Shown piece by piece: positions 32,921 through 42,050 of a stretch of 64,000 nucleotides of DNA; position 1 is the first letter of the stretch; each line of letters begins with the position of its first letter. Location: contig JAKSJQ010000002.1 of assembly GCA_024402115.1 (NCBI GenBank), forward strand, positions 1 to 64,000, given 5' to 3'. The translations under genes were made by a program, and so were the position numbers. Source of the DNA: Bacteroidales bacterium (lineage in GTDB: Bacteria; Bacteroidota; Bacteroidia; Bacteroidales; UBA932). Under the pieces are notes generated by a model that was not told where the DNA came from, searched no databases, and saw only the letters and a program-made list of their open reading frames with translations.

Positions 32921-35023
32921 ATGAGAAAGACAGTCATCACGTCGGCCCTTGCAGTGGCACTACCGAGGTCCGCAGCCGCTCAGAACCCATTCCTCCATAG
33001 GAGATACGGAACCCCATACGAGATCCCTCCTTTCGAGAAGTTCACCATGGACAACTACCGCGCGGGCATGCTCAGGGGCATAGAGCAGGAGAGGCAGGAG
33101 ATACTGGACATCATCAACAATCCCGAGGCTCCCAGCTTCGAGAACGTGATCGTAGCTCTCGACGAGTGCGGTGAGCTCCTCAGCAAGACCAGCGGGGTGT
33201 GGAGCACTCTCAACAGTTCCAACTCGAATGACGAGCTTCAGGCTCTCGCACGCGAGATGTCTCCGCTCACCTCGGAGCTCAGCAATTTCGTGAACATGAA
33301 CGCCGACCTTTTCGCGAAGGTTAAGGCCGTATATGACAAGAAGGACGCTCTCGGACTCAATCTCGAGCAGATGTCTCTCCTCGAGAAGACCTACAGGAGC
33401 TTCGTGAAGAGCGGTGCCCTCCTCTCTGCTTCAGACAAGGATAAGCTTGCGAAGATCAACCTCGAGCTTTCGCGTCTCCAGCTTGAGTTCAGCCAGAACC
33501 TTCTCCACGACACCAACAACACCTATGTGACCGTGGATGACGTGAAGCAGCTTGCAGGCCTTCCTCAGGCCAATATCGACCAGGCTGCCGAGCTTGCTGC
33601 CAAGATCGGCCAGAGCGGAAAGTACAGCTTCAACATGCAGCGTCCGAGCTGCAACCCTGTGCTCCAGTACGCAAGCAACCGTGAGCTCCGCAAGAAGGTA
33701 TACCTCATGTACAATGACCGCTGTAACCACGGTGACCAGTATGACAACAAGGAGATCGCAAGGCAGATAATCGCCCTCCGCCTCGAAAGAGCAAAGATCA
33801 TGGGCGCGAAGGACTATGCGGAGATTCAGCTCGATACCAAGATGGCCGAGAACGAGGAGAACGTATATGCGCTCCTCGACGAGATCTGGGGCCCTGCAGT
33901 CGCAAAGGCTAAGGAAGAGATCGCTGACATCAAGGCAATGATGAAGAAGGACCGCGTCAAGGGTGAGCCTCAGCGCTGGGACTATATGTACTATCTCGAT
34001 AAGGCTAAGCGTGCGAAGTTCAACGTGGACGAGTCTGAGATCTCGGAGTATCTCGAGATCAACAACGTCCAGCAGGGTATCTTCTACGTTGCGAACAAGC
34101 TCTACGGCCTCTCATTCAACGAGCGTACCGAGGACTATCCTCAGTATGAGCCAACCGCCAAGTCATGGGACGTGATCGACAAGGACGGCAACGTGATCGC
34201 CATCTTCTACAGCGACTATTTCCCTCGCGACGGCAAGGGCGCAGGCGCATGGTGCGGCGGCTTCCGCGGCCAGAGCTATGACGGCGCGGCCCGCGTGCAG
34301 CCTATCGTGACCAACGTCTGCAACATGACCCTCCCATCTGCGGACAAGCCAGCTCTCCAGACCCTCGACAACGTGGAGACCATGTTCCATGAGTTCGGAC
34401 ATGCGCTCCATTCTTTCTTCCGCAACGTACACTACAGCGGCACTTCGGGCGTCGAGCGTGACTTCGTGGAGCTTCCTTCGCAGATCAACGAGCATTGGGC
34501 ATTCGAGCCAGAGGTTCTCAAGGTATATGCAAAGCACTACAAGACCGGTGAGATCATCCCGGACGAGCTTGTCGCAAAGATCGAGGCCAGCAGCAAGTAT
34601 GGCCAGGGTTTCGCTACCGTGGAACTCGTAGCTGCGGCTCTCGTGGACATGGATCTCCATACTCTCACCTCAGTTCCTGCTGACCTTGACGTGATGGCTT
34701 TCCAGAACCAGAAGATGAACGAGCGCGGCATCCCTGCCCAGATTCTTCCTCGCTACAGCGTGACAAACTTCAGCCACTCTATCGGTGGCGGCTACAGCGC
34801 AGGCTACTACAGCTACATCTGGTCGGAGGTTCTCGACTGCGACGCATTCCAGGCATTCGCAGAGACCGGCGACATCTTCAACCAGCAGGTTGCCGAGAAG
34901 TTCCGCAAGTTCGTCCTCACTCCTGGCGGTATCAGGTCAGGAAAGGAGATGTATCAGGACTTCCGTGGCCGTCAGCCAAGCGTGGACGGTCTTCTCGCAA
35001 ACCGTGGACTCAGCCGTGAGTAA
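32921..35023 (+). CDS. M3-family peptidase (peptidyl-dipeptidase/oligopeptidase)
   Basis: The 700-residue enzyme has the zinc motif HEFGH at 490-494 and the usual M3 features downstream (SGTSGVERDFVELPSQ, GGGYSAGYYSYIWSEVL). A signal peptide (MRKTVITSALAVALPRSAAAQ) sends it to the periplasm. It matches Dcp-type peptidyl-dipeptidases, which cut dipeptides from peptide C-termini. The start at 32921 follows the promoter at 32891. Its stop overlaps the start of an NhaC-type antiporter gene, so the two form an operon. Confidence 0.93.
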   Translation: MRKTVITSALAVALPRSAAAQNPFLHRRYGTPYEIPPFEKFTMDNYRAGMLRGIEQERQEILDIINNPEAPSFENVIVALDECGELLSKTSGVWSTLNSSNSNDELQALAREMSPLTSELSNFVNMNADLFAKVKAVYDKKDALGLNLEQMSLLEKTYRSFVKSGALLSASDKDKLAKINLELSRLQLEFSQNLLHDTNNTYVTVDDVKQLAGLPQANIDQAAELAAKIGQSGKYSFNMQRPSCNPVLQYASNRELRKKVYLMYNDRCNHGDQYDNKEIARQIIALRLERAKIMGAKDYAEIQLDTKMAENEENVYALLDEIWGPAVAKAKEEIADIKAMMKKDRVKGEPQRWDYMYYLDKAKRAKFNVDESEISEYLEINNVQQGIFYVANKLYGLSFNERTEDYPQYEPTAKSWDVIDKDGNVIAIFYSDYFPRDGKGAGAWCGGFRGQSYDGAARVQPIVTNVCNMTLPSADKPALQTLDNVETMFHEFGHALHSFFRNVHYSGTSGVERDFVELPSQINEHWAFEPEVLKVYAKHYKTGEIIPDELVAKIEASSKYGQGFATVELVAAALVDMDLHTLTSVPADLDVMAFQNQKMNERGIPAQILPRYSVTNFSHSIGGGYSAGYYSYIWSEVLDCDAFQAFAETGDIFNQQVAEKFRKFVLTPGGIRSGKEMYQDFRGRQPSVDGLLANRGLSRE

Positions 35024-36299
35024 CGGCATCTCACATAGGAAAGGACTGCTGGCGCTCACTCCGCTGGCAGTCTTTCTTGCTGTCTATCTCGTCAGCTCGG
35101 CGGTGATAGGGGATTTCTACAAGATTCCCATCTCAGCCGCGTTCCTGCTTGCCTCCTGCTACGCGGTGCTCATCACGCGCGGAAGCATCTCCGAGCGCAT
35201 AGACATCTTCTCTGCCGGAGCGGGGGACAGGAACATACTTCTGATGATATGGATATTCATACTCGCCGGCGCGTTTGCAGGTACGGCGAAGGACATAGGC
35301 GCCGTCGATTCGACGGTCAATGCCATACTCCATATCATCCCGGGCCGCCTGCTCTATGCGGGCCTCTTCCTTGCCGCGTGCTTCATTTCCATGTCCATCG
35401 GAACCAGCGTCGGCACAATAGTCGCCCTGATGCCCATCGCGACCGGAATCGCTGAGGATACGGGCATGACCTTGCCTTTCATGGCAGCGGTCGTGGTAGG
35501 AGGAGCGTTCTTCGGAGACAACCTTTCCTTCATCTCAGATACGACCATCGCTGCTACAAAGGCAATGGGCTGCGAGATGCGCGACAAGTTCAGCGCGAAC
35601 CTCAGGATAGTGCTGCCGGCGATGTTGATTGTCACTGCGGTCTACGTTTGGCAGGGCTGGAGCGTGAATACAGTGCCTCAGATCGGGGATGTGCAGGTAG
35701 TGAAGATGCTCCCGTACATAGCTGTGATCGTGCTTGCCCTTGTCGGGATGAACGTTACCATGGTCCTCGGAATCGGTATCGTGCTCAACGCGCTCATCGG
35801 TTTCTGCACACGTTCGCTGACCTGGGACAGCTGGCTTGCGTCTATGGGTGCGGGCATCAGCGGTATGGGAGACCTCATCATCGTGACCATGCTCGCAGGA
35901 GGCCTTCTTGCCATGATCAGGCACAACGGCGGACTGGACTATCTCATCGAGAGCCTCTCCCGTCATGCCAACGGTCGCAGGGGCGCAGAGCTCGTGATTG
36001 CGGCTCTGGTATGCCTTGCAAATCTGTGCACGGCGAACAATACTATCGCCATTCTCACTACCGGCGGCATAGCGAACGACATCTGCGGCAGGTTCGGGAT
36101 CAGTCCGAAGAGGGGAGCGAGCCTGCTGGATACGTTCTCCTGCTTCGTGCAGGGCCTCATCCCTTATGGCGCCCAGCTCCTGATGGCAGCAGGCCTTGCC
36201 GGAATCTCGTCGGTGGCGATCATCCGTTACCTCTATTATCCATTTGCATTGGGAATCTGCGCGGTCTGTGCAATCTTCATCGGTTCTCGCCGTTCCTAG
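35016..36299 (+). CDS. NhaC-family sodium/proton antiporter
   Basis: The 427-residue membrane protein has about 11-12 helices and the NhaC-type motif GGAFFGDNLSFISDTT, together with SIGTSVGTIVALMP. It likely exchanges sodium for protons or a related organic ion pair. No ATG is available at the start of the homologous region. The GTG at 35016 gives VSNGISHRKGLLALTP and overlaps the peptidase stop by 8 bp, so GTG is the probable start. The gene ends just ahead of a large palindrome (36308-36423). Confidence 0.85.
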   Translation: MSNGISHRKGLLALTPLAVFLAVYLVSSAVIGDFYKIPISAAFLLASCYAVLITRGSISERIDIFSAGAGDRNILLMIWIFILAGAFAGTAKDIGAVDSTVNAILHIIPGRLLYAGLFLAACFISMSIGTSVGTIVALMPIATGIAEDTGMTLPFMAAVVVGGAFFGDNLSFISDTTIAATKAMGCEMRDKFSANLRIVLPAMLIVTAVYVWQGWSVNTVPQIGDVQVVKMLPYIAVIVLALVGMNVTMVLGIGIVLNALIGFCTRSLTWDSWLASMGAGISGMGDLIIVTMLAGGLLAMIRHNGGLDYLIESLSRHANGRRGAELVIAALVCLANLCTANNTIAILTTGGIANDICGRFGISPKRGASLLDTFSCFVQGLIPYGAQLLMAAGLAGISSVAIIRYLYYPFALGICAVCAIFIGSRRS

Positions 36300-36307
36300 G
36301 TAGCCAT

Positions 36308-36423
36308 GCGCGGAGGCCTGACTCTCAGAGCCTGTGGCCGCCCATGGCCACATGAGGGGCCCAAGCATTGCTTGGGAGGGATGGAGCGAAGCGGAAGGCA
36401 ACCTGAGAGTCAGGCCTCCGCGC
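36308..36423. repeat. Long perfect-armed palindrome between nhaC-type gene and feoB
   Basis: Arms 36308-36328 and 36403-36423 are exact 21-bp inverted copies; the second arm ends on the last base of the feoB stop codon. The 74-nt interior has two further hairpins (36333-36339 with 36346-36352, and 36360-36366 with 36370-36376) and then GAGCGAAGCGGA. There are no T-runs. It could serve as a bidirectional stop, but its size and nested form resemble a mobile repeat unit. Confidence 0.85.
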
Positions 36424-38420
36424 TAGATGAGCAGGCTGACTACACGGAATACGACAAAGGCAGCGACCCACGCAAGCACAAGACTGTGGACGACCTCGAA
36501 GGCGGCCCATTTCCATCCTATCTCCCTCTTGAGGGTCGCGATGGTGGCTATGCATGGGAAATACAGCAACACGAATATCATGAATGCGAGCGCGACTGCA
36601 GGCGTGAAGACGTTCTGTCCGGCCTTTGGACCGCTCAGGTACTTTTCCTCCCTCATCGCGCTGGTGAGCGAGTCCTGATCCTCGTCGGCCTTGTAGAGTA
36701 TGCCCATGGTACTCACGATGGCCTCCTTAGCAGGAAGTCCGGTAAGTATGCACACATTCATCCTCCAGTCGAAGCCCAACGGCGCCATCACGGGCTCCAT
36801 GCCCCTTCCTATGTCGGCAAGTATGGACTGCTCAGGGTTCGCTCCGTGATCGGTGCGCTCTGCAGGGAAGTACTCCAGTGCCCAGATTATCACCGATGCT
36901 GCGAGTATGACGGTCGAGATCTTCTGCAGGTAGTCGCTCGCCCTCTCCCAGATGTGGGCTCCGGTGCTGCGCCATGTCGGCTTGCGGTACTCAGGAAGCT
37001 CGGACACGTAGTCCTCGTTCTCCTTGCGGAACCATCTCGTATGCTTCATCACATAGGCGAAGAGTATGGAAAGTATCACTCCGATGACATACATGGACAT
37101 CATCACGAGCGCCTTGTAGTTCTGGAAGAACGCCGAGACGAAGAGCATGTACACAGGAAGCCTTGCCGAGCAGGACATGAACGGAATCATGAGCATGGTA
37201 AGGGCCCTGTCCTTCCTGTCCTCGATGCTCCTGGCGGCCATGATCGCAGGAACGTTGCAGCCGAATCCGATCAGCATAGGGATGAACGAGCGGCCATGGA
37301 GACCGAAGCGGTGCATGATCTTGTCCATCACGAAAGCCGCGCGGGCCATGTAGCCCGAATCCTCGAGCAGGGAGAGGAAGAAGAAGAGTATGATGATGTT
37401 CGGAAGGAAGGCCAGAACTGCGCCGACGCCCTGGACGACGCCGTCGATGAGCATGCTGGAGAACCAACCTTCAGCCATGATTCCATGCAGCCATTCTCCG
37501 AGTGCGCCAATTCCGTCCTCTATCCATTCCTGCGGATACGCTCCGAGTGCGAAGGTCGCCTGGAACATTCCGAAGAGTACGAGCGCAAGTATAGGGAGTC
37601 CGAGCCAGCGGTTGGTGAGAACCGCGTCTATCTTCTGGGTGAGGGAGTGGTCGGAGTTGTCGCTGCTATGGCGAATAGTCTCCTGGAGCGCACCTGAAAC
37701 GAAGCCTCGCCTTGCGATGGCGACAAGTTCAGGGGAGCTCTTGTCGTAGCCCTTCCTCAGGGATTCGGAGAGCTTGTCCGCGAGAGCGAGGATCTCACCT
37801 GAATTGCTGAGCTTCTCGACGTATGGGAGTATGTATGGCTGCTTCTCGAGCAACCTCACGGCCATGTATCGGTCAGTGAAGCAAGTATCGTCGTCGTGCT
37901 GATGGTGTATCTTCTCGCTTATCTTGAGGATGGCCTTCTCGATGTCCTGTCCATAAGGGATCCTGACCTTCTTGTCAGCGTCCGGTGCCGGAGTTTCGTA
38001 TGCGTCGATGATGGCAGGGAGTATGCGCGCCTTGCCCTCGACATCGTCGAAGTCTGCGGCGAGAACAGGCATTCCGAGCAGCAGCGAGAGCTTGTCCATG
38101 TCGACGGAGTGGCCGGTGGCAAGGAACTCGTCATACCTCTCGAGCGCGAGGACTATCTTGTGGTCCATGTCCACGAGCTTGGTGACGGGATGTATGGTTC
38201 CCTCGAGGTTCGTGGAATCGGCGAGGTTGAGGACGACATCGGGTTTGTAGTCGAGTATGCTGGATATCTCGGACAGGAACTCGATGCGGAGACAATAGTC
38301 CCTCACCGAGATCTCAGAGGTGGCAGCCATGCTTCTCGAGCCGATGACAGCTACCTTGATATGTTTCCTTTTTGCTGCATAAGGGCAGCTGGAGCATTGT
38401 CCGTTACAGTTTACCGACAT
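36423..38420 (-). CDS. feoB: FeoB-type iron transporter with degenerate GTPase domain
   Basis: The 665-residue protein keeps the FeoB membrane region with both Gate blocks (GFGCNVPAIMAARS with PFMSCSARLPVYML, and LTGLPAKEAIVSTMGILY). The N-terminal G domain is broken. The P-loop position reads IGSRSMAATSE instead of GNPNCGKT, the DLPGTYSL segment is missing, and NxxD reads ALERYDEF. The surrounding PDVVLNLADSTNLE is still FeoB-like, so the domain has decayed rather than been replaced. A Cys cluster (C5, C9, C12) opens the protein. No feoA is adjacent. ATG 38420 was chosen because the in-frame start at 38444 lies in the -7 box. Confidence 0.92.
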   Translation of the reverse strand: MSVNCNGQCSSCPYAAKRKHIKVAVIGSRSMAATSEISVRDYCLRIEFLSEISSILDYKPDVVLNLADSTNLEGTIHPVTKLVDMDHKIVLALERYDEFLATGHSVDMDKLSLLLGMPVLAADFDDVEGKARILPAIIDAYETPAPDADKKVRIPYGQDIEKAILKISEKIHHQHDDDTCFTDRYMAVRLLEKQPYILPYVEKLSNSGEILALADKLSESLRKGYDKSSPELVAIARRGFVSGALQETIRHSSDNSDHSLTQKIDAVLTNRWLGLPILALVLFGMFQATFALGAYPQEWIEDGIGALGEWLHGIMAEGWFSSMLIDGVVQGVGAVLAFLPNIIILFFFLSLLEDSGYMARAAFVMDKIMHRFGLHGRSFIPMLIGFGCNVPAIMAARSIEDRKDRALTMLMIPFMSCSARLPVYMLFVSAFFQNYKALVMMSMYVIGVILSILFAYVMKHTRWFRKENEDYVSELPEYRKPTWRSTGAHIWERASDYLQKISTVILAASVIIWALEYFPAERTDHGANPEQSILADIGRGMEPVMAPLGFDWRMNVCILTGLPAKEAIVSTMGILYKADEDQDSLTSAMREEKYLSGPKAGQNVFTPAVALAFMIFVLLYFPCIATIATLKREIGWKWAAFEVVHSLVLAWVAAFVVFRVVSLLI

Positions 38421-38441
38421 CACAAATTTTTCTTGATGCGA

Positions 38442-38472
38442 CAAAAATAGTCAGTATTTGCTGCGGGTGCAA
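38442..38472 (-). promoter_or_regulatory. Promoter of feoB
   Basis: On the minus strand, TATTTTTG (38449-38442) has a TTG (38472-38470) 20 bp upstream. No obvious Fur-type palindrome was seen. Confidence 0.7.
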
Positions 38473-38516
38473 TAGCTATTTGTGGGTATCTTTCATATGT
38501 GTTTTGTGAAAAGTGT

Positions 38517-38524
38517 TATTTTTG
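38517..38524 (+). promoter_or_regulatory. -7 box of the acetyltransferase-like gene
   Basis: TATTTTTG is an exact consensus match, 30 nt before the ATG at 38555. Confidence 0.6.
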
Positions 38525-38554
38525 CGGAAACACACACACCTAAATACGACCTGA

Positions 38555-39688
38555 ATGTCAGTTGAAATCAGAAAAGTTACGACAAAGAGGGAACTGAGAA
38601 TCTTTGCCGAATATCCCAATAAGCTGTACAAGGGCAATCCCTATTATGTGCCCACTCTCGTGTCAGACGACCTCAAGACCTTCGACAAATCCAAGAACGC
38701 CGCCTTCGAATTCTGCGATGCGGACTATTTCCTTGCATACAAGGACGGAAAGCTTGTCGGTAGGATAGCCGCACTGATCAATCCCCGCGCGAATGATGCA
38801 TGGGAGAAGAAGACCGTCCGCTACGGCTGGGTCGACTTCATCGATGACCGCGAGGTGTCCGCAGCTCTGCTCAAGGCAGTGGAGGACTGGGGCAAGGAGA
38901 GAGGTATGGACGATATCGAAGGCCCTCTCGGCTTCACGGACTTCGACACCGAGGGTATGCTTGTGGAAGGTTTCGAGGAGCTCGGAACCATGATCACCTT
39001 CTACAATCATCCCTACTACATGGAGCATCTCGAGGCTCTCGGCTACACGAAGAGGAAGGACTGGGTCGAGAGAAGGCTCGTCGTTCCTGACACCATCCCG
39101 GAAAAGTACGGTAAGTACGCCGGTATCGTCGCAGAGAGAAACGGCCTCAGGGTGGCTCGGTACACCAGGCGCGAGATTAAGAAGAAGGGTATAGGATTCA
39201 AGTTCTTCGACCTGATCAACCGTACCTACTGCGTGCTCTATGGCTACTCCCAGCTCAGCGGAAAGCAGATGGCTCAGTATGTAGAGACCTATCTCTCCAT
39301 GCTGAACATGGACTTCGTGTCATTCATCGAGGACAGGAAGGGTGACCTCGCCGCCTTCGGAGTGATGATCCCGTCCATGTCCAAGGCACTCCAGAAGTCG
39401 GGGGGAAAGTGGTTCCCGTTCGGTTGGTTCCATCTGGTGCGCGGATTCTTCTTCCATAGGACTGATACTGCAGACATGCTTCTTATTGCCGTGCGTCCTG
39501 ACCTTCAGGCCAAGGGCGTGCCCGCGATGATCATATCGGACATCTTCCCTCGCCTGGTGGCAGGTGGAATAAAATATGCCGAGACAAACCCGGAACTGGA
39601 GGATAACTACTCGGTACAGAATCTCTGGAGCTTCTTCGAATCAAGGCAGCACCGTCGCCGCAGGATCTACGGCAAGGAGATGAAATAA
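38555..39688 (+). CDS. GNAT-like N-acetyltransferase superfamily protein
   Basis: The 377-residue protein has two GNAT-like halves. The N-terminal half includes FLAYKDGKLVGRIAALINP and GPLGFTDFDTEGMLVEGF. The C-terminal half has DMLLIAVRPDLQAKGVPAMI, an acetyl-CoA loop-like stretch, and then YAETNPELEDNYSVQNLW. Homologues are common in Bacteroidota as uncharacterised proteins of about this length. The substrate is unknown. It stands alone with a terminator shared with tRNA-Pro. Confidence 0.8.
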   Translation: MSVEIRKVTTKRELRIFAEYPNKLYKGNPYYVPTLVSDDLKTFDKSKNAAFEFCDADYFLAYKDGKLVGRIAALINPRANDAWEKKTVRYGWVDFIDDREVSAALLKAVEDWGKERGMDDIEGPLGFTDFDTEGMLVEGFEELGTMITFYNHPYYMEHLEALGYTKRKDWVERRLVVPDTIPEKYGKYAGIVAERNGLRVARYTRREIKKKGIGFKFFDLINRTYCVLYGYSQLSGKQMAQYVETYLSMLNMDFVSFIEDRKGDLAAFGVMIPSMSKALQKSGGKWFPFGWFHLVRGFFFHRTDTADMLLIAVRPDLQAKGVPAMIISDIFPRLVAGGIKYAETNPELEDNYSVQNLWSFFESRQHRRRRIYGKEMK

Positions 39689-39696
39689 AACGAAAA

Positions 39697-39723
39697 AAAG
39701 CATCGCGATTGCGATGCTTTTTT
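39697..39723. terminator. Bidirectional terminator between the acetyltransferase-like gene and tRNA-Pro
   Basis: GCATCGC (39700-39706) pairs with GCGATGC (39711-39717) around GATT, flanked by a run of A on one side and T on the other, so it works on both strands. Confidence 0.9.
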
Positions 39724-39724
39724 G

Positions 39725-39798
39725 TCGGGGTACTCCGACTCGAACGGAGGACCACCTGGTCCCAAACCAGGTGCGCTAGCCAACTGCGCCACACCCCG
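39725..39798 (-). tRNA. tRNA-Pro (anticodon TGG)
   Basis: On the minus strand the acceptor CGGGGTG pairs with TACCCCG. The D-arm is GCGCAGTTGGCTAGCGC, the anticodon loop TTTGGGA gives TGG, and the T-arm is GTTCGAGTC. The length is 74 nt, the discriminator is A, and CCA is not encoded. A -7 box (TATATTTG, 39824-39817) lies 18 nt upstream. Confidence 0.96.
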
Positions 39799-39816
39799 AG
39801 TTCCCTTTTGGGACTG

Positions 39817-39824
39817 CAAATATA
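39817..39824 (-). promoter_or_regulatory. -7 box of tRNA-Pro
   Basis: TATATTTG on the minus strand, an exact match, 18 nt before the tRNA 5' end at 39798. Confidence 0.65.
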
Positions 39825-39867
39825 GATGCGTTTTTTTAATTCCCCAAAATTTTTTGCTTTTTTTTCA

Positions 39868-39875
39868 TAACTTTG
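39868..39875 (+). promoter_or_regulatory. -7 box of lolD-trmN6
   Basis: TAACTTTG is an exact consensus match, 39 nt before the lolD ATG at 39915. Confidence 0.6.
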
Positions 39876-39914
39876 TCTAGTCAGGCTTGTAGAAGGCCGT
39901 ACAAGAAGGTTTTT

Positions 39915-40577
39915 ATGATAGAAGCTAGGAACATAGAGAAGTCTTTCGGCGACCTCAAGGTGCTGAAAGGGATAGATTTCGTCACAGACAAGGCGGAGGT
40001 CGTAGCAATCATGGGTGCCAGCGGTGCCGGAAAGTCGACCTTGCTGCAGATTCTTGGTACCTTGTCCATGCCTGACAGCGGTTCTCTGACCATCGACGGC
40101 GTCGACGTGCTGAAGCTCAGCGGAAAGGAACTTGCCGAGTTCAGGGGACGAAAGATAGGATTCGTGTTCCAGGCACATCATCTCCTTCCAGAGTTCACCG
40201 CGGTTGAGAACGTGATGATTCCGGCACTCATAGCGGGTGTCAGCCAGTCAGCCGCAAAGAAGAGGGCGACCGAGCTTCTTGCAGATCTTGGACTTGCTGA
40301 CAGGACGACTCACAAGCCTTCACAGCTTTCAGGTGGTGAGCAGCAGAGGGTGGCGATAGCAAGGGCCCTCATCAATGATCCCACCGTGCTTTTCGCAGAC
40401 GAGCCTTCGGGCAACCTCGATACCGTGACCAAGGCCGAGATACATCAGCTTTTCTTCGACCTGCGCGATCGTTACGATCAGACCATCGTGATCGTGACCC
40501 ATGATCCCGAACTTGCGGCGATGTGCGACCGCTCGCTCTTCATGCAGGACGGTCTCTTTCTCGAGGAGACGAAATAG
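39915..40577 (+). CDS. lolD: LolD-like lipoprotein-releasing ABC ATPase
   Basis: The 220-residue ABC ATPase has Walker [10 protein letters not shown] at 34-42, signature [15 protein letters not shown] and Walker [13 protein letters not shown]. The [19 protein letters not shown] segment is typical of the LolD/MacB type. LolD powers release of lipoproteins from the inner membrane to LolA. LolC/E-type permeases are not adjacent, so a different MacB-type export role is possible. The ATG at 39915 gives the usual short N-terminus. trmN6 follows after 9 nt. Confidence 0.88.
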   Translation: MIEARNIEKSFGDLKVLKGIDFVTDKAEVVAIMGASGAGKSTLLQILGTLSMPDSGSLTIDGVDVLKLSGKELAEFRGRKIGFVFQAHHLLPEFTAVENVMIPALIAGVSQSAAKKRATELLADLGLADRTTHKPSQLSGGEQQRVAIARALINDPTVLFADEPSGNLDTVTKAEIHQLFFDLRDRYDQTIVIVTHDPELAAMCDRSLFMQDGLFLEETK

Positions 40578-40586
40578 CTCCCGCCC

Positions 40587-41309
40587 ATGAGCATATTCCA
40601 TTTCAAGCATTTCGATGTCGTGAATGACCGATCAGCGATGAAGGTCAATACCGACGGCGTGCTGCTCGGCGCGCTGATGGTGCTGCCGGAGGGTGGCAGG
40701 ATGCTGGATGTCGGAACGGGTACGGGAACCATCGCTCTGATGGCGGCGCAGAGGTGCGCCCATGCGGTCGTGGATGCCATCGATATTGATGAGCCTTCGG
40801 CAAGCGAGGCTGCGGCGAACTTCGCTGCGAGCCCATGGGCGGAAAGGCTCCATGCCCATAACCTGAGTCTCGATGCGTACGAAGAGTCTCTCGCCGGGGA
40901 AGCTGAGGTGTTCGACGCAATCTTCTCCAACCCGCCGTATTTTGATAATTCCCTTGTCAACCCTGACGAAAGGAAGACCGACGCCCGCCACACCGCCAGC
41001 ATGTCCTACAGGGAGATACTCGCTTTTGCGGAAAAATATCTCAAGGAGGAGGGCAGGGTGGCATTCGTGCTGCCTTCGGAAGAGGAGAAGAGGCTTTGCA
41101 GGGAGGCCCGTTCGAGGGGTTTCTTTCTCGAACGTATAGTCCGCGTTCGCACCACTCCGAAGAAGCAGCCGAGGAGGATGGTCGCGGAATTCACGAGGAC
41201 ACGCCGCGAGCAGGCCGTCGAGGAGGATCTCGTCCTGATGGACCCTACAAAAGAAAATCAGCGCACCCGGGAGTACGCTGATCTCATGTCCGATTTCTAT
41301 ACAAACTAA
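40587..41309 (+). CDS. trmN6: tRNA1(Val) adenine-37 N6-methyltransferase
   Basis: The 240-residue class I methyltransferase has LDVGTGTGTIALM for SAM binding and NPPY at 115-118, the mark of N6-adenine methylation. The YfiC/TrmN6 N-terminus FHFKHFDVVNDRSAMKVNTDGVLLGA is present. It methylates A37 of tRNA-Val in E. coli. It lies 9 nt after lolD, a plausible operon, and is convergent with the Spy-like gene 10 nt downstream. Confidence 0.93.
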   Translation: MSIFHFKHFDVVNDRSAMKVNTDGVLLGALMVLPEGGRMLDVGTGTGTIALMAAQRCAHAVVDAIDIDEPSASEAAANFAASPWAERLHAHNLSLDAYEESLAGEAEVFDAIFSNPPYFDNSLVNPDERKTDARHTASMSYREILAFAEKYLKEEGRVAFVLPSEEEKRLCREARSRGFFLERIVRVRTTPKKQPRRMVAEFTRTRREQAVEEDLVLMDPTKENQRTREYADLMSDFYTN

Positions 41310-41319
41310 CCTTTATCTT

Positions 41320-42036
41320 TTAAATCGATTCCTTGTCTGATTTCTGGTTCTGGCTGTTGTCTGGACCGCCGTGGAACCATGGCATGAACGGCATCCTTCT
41401 TTCTCCTGTCCTAGGAGTCTCACCGTTCTTAGGGGCTTCTCCGTTCTGAGGCGCACCCTCTCCGAAGCGTGGAGCGCTGCCGTTACCGAATCTTGGCATT
41501 CCGCCAGGGTTGCCCATTCCTGGCCTAGGTCCAGGAGCCGCGTGACCTCCCTGCAGCCTTCCGAAAATGTTCCTTCTGAAGTTCTCCTCGATTACGAAGA
41601 GCTTAGCTACCTTCTCTGCAGGAATGACCTTGCCGTAGGCTTTGACCGCTTCTGCGTTGAGGTTAGCGATGGTCTGCTGGGCCTTGACGTACTCGTCGAG
41701 GATCTTTGCGCTCTCCTTTCCCTCTTTCACGGCCTGGTCAAGCTTGCGAAGGGCTTCTGCGGATGCGTCAAGAGCTTTGTCCTTCTTTGCTGAGATGTCG
41801 TTGTATACCGGCCAGAATTTCTGTGCTTCTGCCGGTGTGAGATTAAGTTCATTGGTGATGAAGCCTACCTTGGCGCTAGCCATCCTAGCCTTCCACTGCT
41901 GGCCGATCTGTTCCCAGTTCTCGGGACGTCCCTGTCCCTGAGCCTGTCCTTGTCTGCTCTCCTGAGCGAATGCGTCGCCGGAGAAGATGCCTGCGGCAAT
42001 GACTGCCACAAGTGCACACATGCGGATTTTCTTCAT
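41320..42036 (-). CDS. Spy/CpxP-like periplasmic protein of a sigma-factor operon
   Basis: The 238-residue protein has a signal peptide (MKKIRMCALVAVIAAGIFSGDAFA) and a helical core with LNLTPAEAQKFWPVYNDI, the LTPxE-type motif of the Spy/CpxP sensor-chaperone family. The C-terminal third (about 165-238) is a Gly/Pro/Asn-rich disordered tail. It is third in an operon after an ECF sigma and an anti-sigma-like gene. It may thus sense envelope stress; that role is inferred from context. Confidence 0.8.
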   Translation of the reverse strand: MKKIRMCALVAVIAAGIFSGDAFAQESRQGQAQGQGRPENWEQIGQQWKARMASAKVGFITNELNLTPAEAQKFWPVYNDISAKKDKALDASAEALRKLDQAVKEGKESAKILDEYVKAQQTIANLNAEAVKAYGKVIPAEKVAKLFVIEENFRRNIFGRLQGGHAAPGPRPGMGNPGGMPRFGNGSAPRFGEGAPQNGEAPKNGETPRTGERRMPFMPWFHGGPDNSQNQKSDKESI

Positions 42037-42050
42037 GGTTGAATTGGCTT

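Noticed and set aside
36306..37697. A 463-codon plus-strand frame starting in the palindrome and running opposite feoB
   Set aside because: The opposite strand encodes FeoB with conserved membrane motifs. The plus-strand product is low-complexity His/Glu/Asp/Arg-rich, as expected for antisense of a membrane gene.
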